Of a DNA stretch of 64,000 nt, positions 47,750-58,220 are shown in pieces. Position numbers and translations under genes: made by a program. Numbering within the stretch: the first letter of the stretch is position 1; each line of letters opens with the position of its first letter. The stretch spans positions 143,939,191 through 144,003,190 of the forward strand of contig NC_080571.1 of NCBI RefSeq assembly GCF_030247185.1, given 5' to 3'. Origin of the DNA: Malaya genurostris. Its lineage: Eukaryota > Arthropoda > Insecta > Diptera > Culicidae. A model generated the notes under the pieces. That model saw nothing but the letters and a program-made list of their open reading frames with translations, had not been told where the DNA came from and ran no database searches.

Positions 47750-48935
47750 TATGTGTGTATGTGTGTGCACTTTTCGAAGATATTTGAACGCGCTCAATTT
47801 TCTCAGAGATGGCTCAACCGATTTTAACAAACTTAGGCTCGTTTGAAAGCTACTATCGGGGCATTGATCAAGTTCGAAGATAAAATGGCTGTGACTTTTG
47901 GTTCCGGAGATATGATTGTATAAGTGACGTAACCGACAAAAAGCGTTGTATTTGAACGCGCTCAATTTTCTCAGAGATGGCTGAACCGATTTGAACAAAC
48001 TTGGACTCGTTTGAAAGCTACTGGCGGGCCATTGATCAAGTTCGAAGATCAAATGGCTGTGACTTTTGGTTCCGGAGATATGATTGTATAAGTGACGTAA
48101 CCGACAAAAAGCGTTGTATTTGAACGCGCTCAATTTTCTCAGAGATGGCTGATCCGATTTTAACAAACTTGGGCTCGTTCGAAAGCTACTGTCGGGCCGC
48201 TGATCAAGTTCGAAGATCAAATGGTTGTGACTTTTGGTTCCAGATATATGATGGTATAAGTGACGTAACCGACAAAACACGTTGATTTTTACCGCTCTTG
48301 TATATATAAGGGTGCCAAAATTTTGGGATCAACTCTATTTTCGTAAAGTTCTAGTGCTCAAAAGTTTAAGCACCTCGAAAAAAGCCTTCATGCAAAATTT
48401 GACCTAAATCGGACATGCTTAAGGGGTGCTGCCCGGTGGTAAAGGTTTGACAATTATCGATCTTGAAAAAGCACCATAGGGGGGAGTACATGAAATTTCC
48501 AAAATCGAAAATTTTTTTTGATGCCAAAACTCTTAAAACTGCATAAAACATCGAAATTTAGTGTCATCTCAAAAAAAAATTTTTTTGAAAAAATCAACTT
48601 TCCGGGACTTAGAAAAATTTTCATATTTTTTCTAAGTCCCAAAAAGTCGATTTTTTCAAAAAAAATTTTTTTCGAGATGACACTAAATCTCGACGTTTCA
48701 TGCAATTCTAAGCCTTTTGGCATCAAAAATTTTTTTTCGATTTCGAAAATTTCATGTACTCCCCCCTATGGTGATTTTTCAAGATATATGAAAACATCAC
48801 TAAGTGGACTAAGAAGGCTTTTTGCCTTTCTCTATAGAAAGGTATTAGAATTGCTGGAAAAACCGACTTTCGAACGGAGCCTCGGAGACCCATAGTGTTA
48901 TATACCATTCGACTCAGCTCGACGAGATCGGAAAA

Positions 48936-48979
<44 letters not shown>

Positions 48980-49787
48980 TATGTGTGTATGTGTGTGCAC
49001 TTTTCGAAGATATTTGAACGCGCTCAATTTTCTCAGAGATGGCTCAACCGATTTTAACAAACTTAGGCTCGTTTGAAAGCTACTATCGGGGCATTGATCA
49101 AGTTCGAAGATAAAATGGCTGTGACTTTTGGTTCCGGAGATATGATTGTATAAGTGACGTAACCGACAAAAAGCGTTGTATTTGAACGCGCTCAATTTTC
49201 TCAGAGATGGCTGAACCGATTTGAACAAACTTGGACTCGTTTGAAAGCTACTGGCGGGCCATTGATCAAGTTCGAAGATCAAATGGCTGTGACTTTTGGT
49301 TCCGGAGATATGATTGTATAAGTGACGTAACCGACAAAAAGCGTTGTATTTGAACGCGCTCAATTTTCTCAGAGATGGCTGATCCGATTTTAACAAACTT
49401 GGGCTCGTTCGAAAGCTACTGTCGGGCCGCTGATCAAGTTCGAAGATCAAATGGTTGTGACTTTTGGTTCCAGATATATGATGGTATAAGTGACGTAACC
49501 GACAAAACACGTTGATTTTTACCGCTCTTGTATATATAAGGGTGCCAAAATTTTGGGATCAACTCTATTTTCGTAAAGTTCTAGTGCTCAAAAGTTTAAG
49601 CACCTCGAAAAAAGCCTTCATGCAAAATTTGACCTAAATCGGACATGCTTAAGGGGTGCTGCCCGGTGGTAAAGGTTTGACAATTATCGATCTTGAAAAA
49701 GCACCATAGGGGGGAGTACATGAAATTTCCAAAATCGAAAATTTTTTTTGATGCCAAAACTCTTAAAACTGCATAAAACATCGAAAT
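40263..49787. repeat. homogeneous tandem array of ~1.22-kb units (7.8 copies)
   Basis: Unit starts (TTTGCCTTTCTCTATAG) lie at 40263, 41471, 42699, 43921, 45145, 46371, 47595 and 48821, giving steps of 1208, 1228, 1222, 1224, 1226, 1224 and 1226 bp. The last copy stops at 49787 inside the left arm of the inverted repeat. Each unit holds the boundary cassette, a TG tract, three 168-bp B monomers, the linker with GGGTGCTGCCCGGTGG and the C inverted repeat. Conceptual translations of corresponding stretches are identical in all copies. The only differences I see are in TG-tract length. The open frames of 196-261 codons on the minus strand persist because 168 is divisible by three; I do not call them genes. 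Confidence 0.95.
41111..41437. repeat. family C long inverted repeat (hairpin), representative copy
   Basis: Two arms of about 160 bp, the left starting TCTTGAAAAAGCACCATAG and the right ending CTATGGTGATTTTTCAAGA, are inverted copies at roughly 85-90% identity. Only a few bases (around 41270-41280) separate them. The central arms pair GGGACTTAGAAAAA with TTTTCTAAGTCCC. A transcript across it would fold into a long AT-rich stem. The same structure recurs in every array unit at the same offset. Diverged forms lie at about 37490-37800, 38670-39000 and 39690-39990, and inverted at 8890-9215, 58260-58575 and 59255-59560. Confidence 0.9.
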
Positions 49788-50180
49788 CAATCTGTATTAA
49801 TTGGTGTCAAAATTAGTATCCGAAATTATATAATAAAAGTATGAAATATGTTTTCATGAGACTGTTATGAAATAAGAGAAAGGCATTATCACACCACTAG
49901 GTGGATTAAGAAGGGTTTTTTATATTAGCATCACTCTTCTCATACAAATAGGCAACGCAAATGTCAAGCGGTTGGTTGAAAAAACGATGCCTACTATGTG
50001 ATATAAACACTGAAGAATGCATTTTGTTAACTACTTGATTCAATCTGAATCAATTGGTGTCAAAAATGAGCCCAAATTAGTGCCACAAATTATTTAATTA
50101 AAAGAAAAAAATGTTTTTAAGACACTGTTTTGAAGAAAGAGAAAGGCATTATCACACCACTAAGAATTAAGAAGGGCTTG
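49788..50180. repeat. two family D copies closing the array
   Basis: A partial D module (49788-49918, joined to the truncated C arm) is followed by a fuller, more diverged D module (49918-50180). Each ends GAGAAAGGCATTATCACACCAC plus the AAGAAGGG boundary. The junction at 49787 has no visible duplication. Confidence 0.8.
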
Positions 50181-50555
50181 GTCTATCTCTTCGGCAACAT
50201 CATCATCATCGCCTACGTAAATCTGCTCCAGTCGACGACCAACATACGGGTCTTCGTAACCTGGGGGTCTTTCCCATGGACCCACACTCAGTGTTGCTAA
50301 TAGAGCGAGAGCCCAGTGCACGCAGCACATTTTCGAGCGATGGCGAGACGTATTCTGTCTTACTCGCACTCCTTCGCGTACGCTTATGAGGGACTCACAA
50401 CAAGGTACATTTTGAACACGAGTGGTGTCTTCTTTTGGGTGCGATGGGTAAGAGTCAGCAGGAGTAAACACTTACTGCGAGTGGGGTACTACTGCGAGTC
50501 AGCCCACAATCTTTCACAGTATGTTAGGAATCACTCCAAGAGCGAGTCCACATCT
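50181..50555. other. unassigned stretch
   Basis: A 103-codon minus-strand ORF (50471-50160) and a plus-strand ORF overlap here. Neither resembles a family I know, and the minus ORF runs into the D repeat at its end. The sequence is less AT-rich than the surroundings. Nothing further can be supported. Confidence 0.3.
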
Positions 50556-50880
50556 ACACACATGGAGTGTGAATACGCAGTCCCTGTTTGGCGGGGTTGT
50601 GCACGAACACACAAACTTAGGCTTCAACGCATTCAAAGTAAGATCTTAAAGATGATTCTAAATCTACCCCCTTGTACAAGGACTAGTGAAGTACATGAGA
50701 TTGCCTCACTGGATATACTAGAACAAAAATTCGAACAATACTGCACGAAATTTGAAGAGAGGTGCTCAATCTCTGAAATACAAATAATTCAAAATTTGTA
50801 CGTATTAGGTTAGGGATAGTTATAAGTAGGTAGACATTTTATAAATAATTAAAATAAATATTATGATTAAACATTAGTAT
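50556..50880 (+). pseudogene. 5'-truncated Jockey-type LINE tail
   Basis: About 85 codons (50556-50813) encode the C-terminus of a Jockey ORF2. YAVPVW, LQRIQSKILKMILNLPP and the closing IQNLY block align with the end of the 884-aa ORF2 in the LINEs at 14-24 kb. A short 3'UTR with TTAGGTTAGGGATAG and an AATAAATATT region follows. The rest of the element is absent, as expected for abortive reverse transcription. Confidence 0.8.
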
Positions 50881-53496
50881 GTAAAACAAGAGTAACTAAA
50901 ACACCTAATATTAATAACGAATCGTATGAACAACAAAGATGAAAGGCCAAAGGGTCAAAACACTTGTACTGTAAAATGTTGATGTAATACACAAAAATAA
51001 GATTCATAAACAGAAATTTTATGCAAAAAAAAATGCACATGTAGTGTGAGCATTCTTCCAGTGTACTAGCAGTGTGCTGCGCACGGTAGTTTTTATTTGG
51101 CAAATCGAAGCTTATGCGAGCACCATGATAGTCGCTGGAGTGTGCTACAACTTGACCCCAGTTATTGTTTGTATGTACAGTATTAACTGATTAACGCTGC
51201 TGTTGTATTTCACAGCTTCTCGAAGAAATAAAAATAACCGATACGATTATCACTAGCAGATAATAATATTCACATGTCGAAAGTCCAATACCCAATAGCA
51301 GCATGCAATGCAAATAAAGTAAATGAACTTTCTGAATATTGATTACCGAGAAAAACACTTCGTTTTAATTCCAGGATTGTTTTACTCTCATGGTCTAATT
51401 GGATTAAACCCAATTAAATATTTAGTATGAATTTGTAGTGTTTGAAACAGCCCTTCGGTGAGGGGCTGGTTTGAACGATTGTTTTTGTCCGCTCTAGTCC
51501 TGTACTCCTGTTAATTTTCTGTACGAAATTCAAGTAAATAGCGGTAATATGGTTGAAACTGTTGCATGAAACATGCTTTGTGATTAAATTTTTATTATTG
51601 TCGTTATAATAACGATAACGAATGGAACCTCAACGGGTGCAGTAGGAGTGTGCATGCTTGTCTGTACGCGAGTGAGTGAGTGAGAGCCAAAAGGAGCACG
51701 ACTGAGGTGGAGAATACTTGATCGTCACTAACTAGTTAAGAATGCCGTAGAACAATTATGCGAAAAAAATGTGTGTGGAGCGTGCTCACAGGAGAGTCCT
51801 TGATGTTTAGGTGGCACATGAGAGAGCAGAATGTGTGCAACTTGAATGAGCTTAGCAACACTGCCCACATAGGATTGGGCCAAAACTTGCCAACGTCATC
51901 TGTAAGCCTACCATGCTATATTCATTCCACGGACCACCGCCGGTCAGGCTGGATCTGCTAAAGTCGACCACTGCGAAACCAATACGACATTACCTAATGA
52001 TACTATTAGTTTTAATTTTTTAGTCATTAATTGAATTTAGAAAATGCCCTTGGCATCTTAGAGCTTACACAATGTGGCTTAAAAATTATATTATTGTATT
52101 TTTACATGTGTTACATGGATTATAAACAAGCCATTTCTTTGTCGTTCTCGCTATAAATTGTTCGAGAAATTTTGTCAGATAACATTACTTAACAGCCTAC
52201 TCGGTATATTGTAAAATCGGGTCTGACCATACTGGAAATAGTCAATAAGATTAACCGAAACGTAGATTTATCGTTTTCTAAACAATATGAAGAAAAGGAA
52301 CAGAACAATAATTTATCCTCGAAATACCATTTTTGTGGACGTAAAGATATGAATATGATATTTTCGGGAAGCTATAGGTTAATTTCAAAGTATCTCAATT
52401 GACTTATTTTAAGTAAAAAGAGCATTTTAAAAAGAGGACGAAAATATAAATGATCCATATTTGCTATGGCCTAAATATAATTGGGATGACGGAAATAAAC
52501 AAAAACCTGTTTTAATCCATCTATCCAACAACTGATTTAGAAACTAAGTTGATTCATTTAATTGAATTTTCCAAACATCTCTGCTCATACAGCAGATGCT
52601 CTGACTAAGAAAAAAAGTGGTAGACCGGCCAAATAAAAATAAACCAAGGCGCCACCATCCAAATCATCGGAGAAGAGAGCAAATGCGAAGTCACCATCAG
52701 ACAATGAAGACTTTTGTCCAAAACACCACCGAAAAGAATAAATTCCGTTTTTTCTTTGAATAATTGCAGTATTAACTTATATTTTTCCTTTTTTAACTAA
52801 TTTTCTTGGGTTGACGGTAACCGAACACTTTCCCTACATTAACTAGTTTAACATACAGAATGACACAGTGCTTCGCTCGCGGAGGTCATCCTTATGAAAA
52901 CGAAATGGGCTCACTATTATATGTACTTTCAGCACCGGAGCCCGAGAACCGGTATAATCGAAGTCGGTTCGTAAGGCCACCAACTAACACGACGTACAAA
53001 CTCTAATAGCTTTTATTCAAATTTTGAAGATTTTATACGATTTAGCCATCGTACTCTAAACGATGATTTAAATTTTTGTTGTATCCGAAAATATGCAATA
53101 GTTTTTGATAGGATCATAAGACCTTTCATTTGACCCTAATGTAAACTAATTTGGAGACCGATGTTAACGGGTTGGTGTTCATTTATATTAAACCCATAGA
53201 ACTACACCATGGGTAATATGGAATTCTCAAACATTGCGAACATGAAATAAAGACAGTATTGATCCAGCAAACACCACTTGTCGTGTGCCAAATCTATTAG
53301 TTGTGATCGTAGACCAAAGCTCAAAAGCGAGAGTAAACGTTAGACTATCATGAGGCAAGAATATCGCGTGGTCCTAGCGAAGCACATGGTTTGCTAGAGG
53401 ATGTGCTAATTAGTGATACTAAGTGACGTTAAATTAGTTTGTTTAGGCTCTATGTAAGACTCTGACCAGTACGAAAGCGGTAGTGAATACGGAAAG
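50881..53496. other. unassigned AT-rich region
   Basis: No domain, RNA gene, LTR or tandem repeat is recognised in about 2.6 kb. Short ORFs (60-80 codons) look like chance. 52600-52660 encodes a short KKKSGRPAK peptide, resembling an AT-hook, before a stop. 53090-53250 carries a short motif ACCTTTCATTTGA shared with family A. This is the best place to search for unique host sequence. Confidence 0.4.
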
Positions 53497-54130
53497 ATGG
53501 ACGATAGTTCGAGAGATCGTGAATTTATAACTTTGCGGAAGAAGAACGAGATGTCTCGGGACAGTGAGCAAGAGGCCATTTTAAAAGCAGATTTGAAGGC
53601 ACAAGCCGCCGAAATTTAACGGTTGCGGCAACGTTCGACTATCGCGACAAGGGATTCATCGAACGTCCAAGGTCGGATGATTGCTCGTCGTCCAGATTTT
53701 CGTGAATTATGGGTTTTTGTAAATTCAACCCGAATGACGCGACATTCTTGTCGGTGCCAGAATGGATTCAGGAAATCAAATCTATGGAAGTTCATTATGA
53801 TTGGGATGATGCGACTAAGTTACACTGTGCTTTTCTCAATTGAGAAGGATCAGCAAAACTGTGGTGGTCGGGCGTACAAGATGTCACTACCACCTGGACA
53901 ATATTCTCGCAGAAGTTGGTTCGGGCATGTCCAACTGCACGCGCTCCGATTTACTACCACAACCAGCTGACTAATCGTCTGAAAAGAAGAGATCAGACTT
54001 CTCAGGTTGCTTTGGGTAGGCGAGCGGGTTTAGACGAAGATGTAATCGTGAAATATGCGGTTGCTGGGTTGGGTCAGTTCGTTACCAGATTCCAAGTACA
54101 ATTAGGAGGCAAAATTGAAACAAAGAATTG
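53497..54130 (+). pseudogene. gypsy Gag (element 4), broken
   Basis: It starts MDDSSRDREF at 53497 and has a stop at about 53617. In shifting frames it continues with FLSVPEWIQEIKSME, YDWDDATKLHCAFLN and a W-W block typical of Gag capsid, then YYHNQLTNRLKRRDQ and DVIVKYAVAGL. At least three interruptions. Confidence 0.7.
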
Positions 54131-54364
54131 ATAATGCAATTGAAATGGATGGAGAGTATGATGGATACGTTATCGGAACCGAGGCCGAATCGACTCACCG
54201 AAAAGAAGAAGGAAAAAGTTATTACTTGCTATCGATGTGACAGATCGGGTCATAGAGCAATTGCGTGTCCGATAGTTACTGGGAGACGATGTTATAGTTG
54301 TGGTATTATTGGCAATACGGCGAAAAATTGCTCCAATATCAAGCCACCAGTGCCGGGACCCTGA
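54131..54364 (+). pseudogene. gypsy nucleocapsid zinc knuckles (element 4)
   Basis: Two CCHC-type knuckles lie in one open frame. CYRCDRSGHRAIAC is the first. CYSCGIIGNTAKNC is the second, with Asn where the His ligand is expected. The stop at 54362 separates it from the protease. Nucleocapsid packages the element RNA. Confidence 0.8.
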
Positions 54365-54367
54365 AAA

Positions 54368-54553
54368 ATGCAAATGGTGGAAGAAGAGAGTAATTTCGTT
54401 AAAACGGTCGAACTGGGAAAATTGGAATTGAACGCCTTGATTGACTCTGGATGTAAAGTGTCTACTATTCAAAGTCGGTTCGCGGATGAGGTTGTAAAAA
54501 GTGAAGTGACTAATACGCCACTGATCGGATTTGGTGGTAAAAAAGGCGGGTGA
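54368..54553 (+). pseudogene. gypsy aspartic protease (element 4), partial
   Basis: The 61-codon piece has the active-site block LIDSGCKVSTI and then PLIGFGG. It stops at 54551. Coding-like sequence continues to about 54640 with more stops, and then the intervening stretch begins. Confidence 0.75.
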
Positions 54554-54639
54554 GTAATTTCAGAGACATAACTGGATGTCGTGAGTACGAAAACAACTGA
54601 TATGTTCCTTAACACTTCCGAATATCAATTAGTTGATCA

Positions 54640-55459
54640 ATTGTATGAATTATGCAAGCATTCCCCTTTTTCACAGTTTTCGCAAAAACGAAGAAAGCTT
54701 CACTTGATCTCGATTACTGTGAATTTCACACAGCAAAAGTGCACAATCTAACCAACCAGTTCTAGATTTGCACTAAACTGAGGATATTTACCTTCGATTT
54801 GCGAGCAAGAAATCATAATAGTTCTTTAGAAAACTTTTAGAGCCATTATAACGGCTGATTTTGTGTGATGCTCTCCACCGTTGTCCTCTTTTCGTTGTTT
54901 TTTCACCAATGCAAACAACTAGCAGCTGTGACTTAATCTCTCTTGTCAAAAGCGAAACTAGCTTTGCAAACGACACACAATCAAGGGGAGAGTCGCTTAA
55001 CACAAACTACATTGTGCCTCTAAAAACACACGTGATATACTGTGAGTCTAAGTGTGCCACGCTGTGCCCCATGAAGCAGCTACTTGTCAAAACTGCACCG
55101 CAACTGTGCAACTGTATGAAAATGAAAGTGCCAATATTGATAAATGCACCAACGCATTGTGTTAATGTGTGATTGGCACATTGTTCTAAGCGTCTTCCCC
55201 TTGCACACAATACATCTGCTAGCAGTGACGATAGAATCCAAACTGATCCAATTTTTTTAAGAGGTTTCTTTTTACGTGACTTCGTTTGTAGCTTTTTCAC
55301 TAATGAGCGGTCCTAACGGCTATAAAAATAGCCGCATACAGAATTTTAATGTCGATTATTTCATTTTGGATTTGTATTTCATTGAAAGAAACTATCAGGA
55401 TGCTGTACAGGATTCATTCCTGCTTTTCAGAAGGACCAAATTGTGGAACTCACTACGAT
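54640..55459. other. intervening stretch in element 4, unassigned
   Basis: No gypsy coding pattern and no other domain is recognised. Several 70-100 codon ORFs on both strands overlap each other and look like chance. It may be part of the same insertion as family E (55460-55812) or a separate one. A small hairpin ACGGCTATAAAAATAGCCG lies at about 55316-55334. Confidence 0.35.
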
Positions 55460-55812
55460 ATAAAGCACTGTTCGGAACATTTTTCTCGAACCATTTGTTG
55501 TATTTAGCAGCAGATATTTTGTTCTCTTCCTCAGAACGCGCTGGTGTTAACATGGGTCAAATGAGACTATAACTCGTTATAACAAACATTTCAGAAAAGT
55601 TTAATTTTGAATTATTTGAGATTATGTCACACAACTGAAAATTTTATCATAAAATTGTGATCATATTTCCGACGGCATGTAGCAAAAATTATGTTAATTC
55701 GTTAGATACAACAAGAGACATTTACGATCAAAAACTTATCACTCTCTCAGAGGGTAAATTTTGAAAAGGCGCCCCATAGTAAAGTAAGTCGTATTCACGA
55801 CAAAATGTGACT
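55460..55812. repeat. family E dispersed repeat, copy 2 (inverse orientation)
   Basis: This matches 27668-28185 on the opposite strand, ending with GTCGTATTCACGAC at about 55790-55803. Element 4 coding sequence appears to resume just after 55812. Confidence 0.65.
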
Positions 55813-56940
55813 GTGAACAAACTAGTGAGAGCGAATGTACGTCTGGATGAAATTGAAATTTCAAGGCAGTGAAATGTAGTACTAAATCAACCAGGAGGGC
55901 ATAGTCATGGTGAATCGGAATGGAAAAGTAGAGTTTCGGTGTGATATTGATCACAAAGCAGATGCTGTGAAAAATGGGCAGAGTATGAAGGAGTTGCAGC
56001 CACACGATGTTCACTATTGACAGTCAGGGTGAGTATTCAAAATTTTCTGCTGATGATTTAAACGTGGAATGATGAGGAAATGCTGACATTGGTGAAACGG
56101 TATCGTTCATGCTTTACTAAAAGTATGAACGAATTGAATGTTGCGAAAGAAGTGGAGATTAAGATAGTTTTGAGTGATAAAGATCCAGTGTATGTAAAAC
56201 CATATAGGCTAGAGTATGGCAGAGAGGTCGTTCTACGAAATTTAGTGGAAGAACTGATAGAAGCTGGTTTTGTGGAATAGTCGAATTCGTTGTATAGTAG
56301 TCGAGTAGTAATGGTGCCGAAAATGGTTCATTCCGAATGGTAGTGGATTATGGACTATTGAATAAAAAGACAGTGAAACATCATTTCCCCATGCAGGACA
56401 TCGAATGGTGCTTAAACAAGCTTAGTGGAGCCGTGGAGTTTTTATCACGGTCGACCTTTATTTAGGATACTATCGGATACCCGTTGCCGAAGACAGTCAA
56501 GCGTGTACCGCATTTTCGACTCAGGATGGCTATTACCATTTTCTTCGGATGCCATTTGAGCTGGTCAATGGTTGCTCCGTGTTCCAGCGCGCCGTGAATC
56601 AATGAACAGGGAAGCTTAGAAAGGAAAAAAATTGTTGCATATATCGATGATTCGGTTATCGGTGGAAAGGGCGTAAAAGAAGTGTCGGAGAAGTTCGAAA
56701 AGCTTTTGGAGGTGCTCCATGAGAGCGGTTTTCAAACCAATCTTAAGAAGTCACAATGCACCAGAACAGTGATCGAGCTTTTAGGATTTAAGGTGTTCAA
56801 ACAAAGAATCCGACCTGGTGCGATTAAGACACGGACTGTGGAAGAATTTGCGGTGCCGAAGTTCTGCATAGTGGCAGCTCCGCTTTTCGTACTATTCAAG
56901 AAAGATATATCTTTTATTTTTAAAGGTGAACAAATGATTG
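55813..56940 (+). pseudogene. gypsy RT (element 4), broken
   Basis: The piece 56080-56280 is the pre-RT and fingers region (YVKPYRLEYGREVVLRNLVEEL). Frames then shift through a VVDYGLLNKK block (about 56340) and a region around 56460-56530 where the first catalytic Asp should be. The AYIDDSVIGG box lies near 56640. The ORF from 56682 covers the thumb (HESGFQTNLKKSQC, ELLGFKV). At least four interruptions. Confidence 0.8.
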
Positions 56941-57230
56941 CGTTTGAAAAGTTGAAGAGTACGTTGAGTGATAGGCCGTTGCTGATGCTGTTTTATCCAA
57001 ATCGTGAAGTAGAACTACACACCGATGCAAGATGGTTTGGCAGGAATTATCCTCATGCGCACAAAAGATGGCCTGCATAGAAGGACGACTGAAACAGAGC
57101 GAAAGTACCATAACTATGAATTGGAAGTTTTGGCAGTAGTAGCAAGTGTCGAGCGATTCCGTCATTATTTAATCGGAAAGTTTTTTGTGTTTGCAAGCGG
57201 ATTGTAGTGCAAAGAAAGACACTTATTCGA
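56941..57230 (+). pseudogene. gypsy RNase H (element 4), broken
   Basis: The LHTDA block with its catalytic Asp is at about 57010. A stop follows, then the TETERKYHNYELEVLAVV block (second catalytic residue) and HYLIGKFFV. The following DH block is degraded. Confidence 0.75.
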
Positions 57231-57714
57231 AGCTCGACATGATTGCCAGAATTGGACGGTAACCCGTAACATTATCGAGATCCACTAACTGATTAAGAGA
57301 GGTAGATTAAGCAAAATGATCGATTGGATCAGCACAGATTGATGAGAATGAGAGAGGGTGAAAAATATTTCGTGGTACCGAGTTCGTTGACGCTTAGTAT
57401 ACACATATCATGATGAAATGGGACATTTCGCGGAGGAGAAAGTGTGGGAACGAATGAGGGAAAAATTTTCGTTCCTAAATATGCGCAAATAAGTTCATTC
57501 TTACATATAAGCTTGTCCTCAGTGTGTGTTTTATAAAAGTAAAAGAGGAAGGCCAGAAGGACACTTACACTGTGTGCCGAAGGAACCCGTTCCATTCGAT
57601 ACCGTGCATGTGGGTCACATGGGTCCATTTATACGATCGACATAAGAAAATTCGTGTGTGTTGCTGTTAACAAGTGGATTTACCCAGTTTGTGGTAGTGC
57701 GAGCAGTACAATCT
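57231..57714 (+). pseudogene. gypsy integrase start (element 4), truncated by repeats
   Basis: MGHFAEEKVWERMREKF gives the His part of the HHCC module and CPQCVFYKSKRGRP the Cys part. PFDTVHVGHMGPF marks the core start, where the usual first Asp has been replaced. Coding pattern ends at 57714, where family D begins. Confidence 0.75.
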
Positions 57715-57716
57715 AC

Positions 57717-58220
57717 AAAAACCCTTCCTAATCCACCTAGTGGTGTGATAAAGCCTTTCTCTTCTTTCATAACAGTCTCATGAACATATGTTTCATACTT
57801 TTATTAAATAATTTTGGATACTAATTTTGACACCAATTGATTCAGATTGATTCGAGTAGTTCACAAAAGCATGCATCAGTGTTTATGTCACACAGTCAGC
57901 ATCATTTTTTAAAACTAGTGCTTGATATTTGCGTTGCCTATTTGTATGAGAACAGTGATGCTAATCTAAAAAACCCTTCTGAATCCACCTAGTGGTGTGA
58001 TAATGCCTTTCTCTTCTTTCATAACAGTCTCATGAAAATATGTTTCATACTTTCATTAAATAATTTTGGATACTAATTTTGTCACCAATTGATTCAGATT
58101 GATTCGAGTAATTCACAAAAGCATGCTTCAGTGTTTATGTCACACAGTCAGCATCATTTTTCCAAACTAATGCTTGACATTTGCGTTGCCTGTTTGCATG
58201 AGAACAGTGATGCTAATCTA
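57717..58220. repeat. two tandem family D modules
   Basis: Two ~251-bp copies in the same orientation start ACCCTTC(C/T)(T/G)AATCCACC at about 57720 and 57972 and end at CTAATCTA. They are more than 90% identical by eye. They match, inverted, 40017-40262. Confidence 0.9.

Larger units (their letters stand above)
53497..57714 (+). mobile_element. decayed Ty3/gypsy element (element 4)
   Basis: On the plus strand the order is gag, zinc knuckles, protease, a ~1.25-kb intervening stretch (54560-55812), RT, RNase H and integrase start. It is broken off at 57714 by family D repeats. Stops and frameshifts are frequent. The integrase segment with PFDTVHVGHMGPF resembles the micropia/mdg3 group in my memory; that is only a guess at lineage. 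No LTR is recognised at 5'. Confidence 0.8.

Noticed and set aside
40340..49510. Repeated 196-261 codon minus-strand ORFs and 61-125 codon ORFs in the array
   Set aside because: They recur once per unit and track the 168-bp monomers and the C inverted repeat. The long frames exist because 168 is a multiple of three. No start context, domain or selection signal is visible.
50160..50471. 103-codon minus-strand ORF as a host gene
   Set aside because: It overlaps a plus-strand ORF and runs into family D repeat, and no family is recognised.
52600..52660. AT-hook-like peptide KKKSGRPAK
   Set aside because: Only a few codons before a stop, with no supporting domain or open frame upstream; likely chance.
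55316..55334. Small hairpin with TATAAA as a promoter or terminator
   Set aside because: A 7-bp stem around a TATAAA-like loop in AT-rich DNA, with no gene next to it, is not enough evidence.
54861..55572. Overlapping ORFs of about 100 codons on both strands
   Set aside because: No domain; they sit in an intervening stretch that includes family E, and both strands are equally open.
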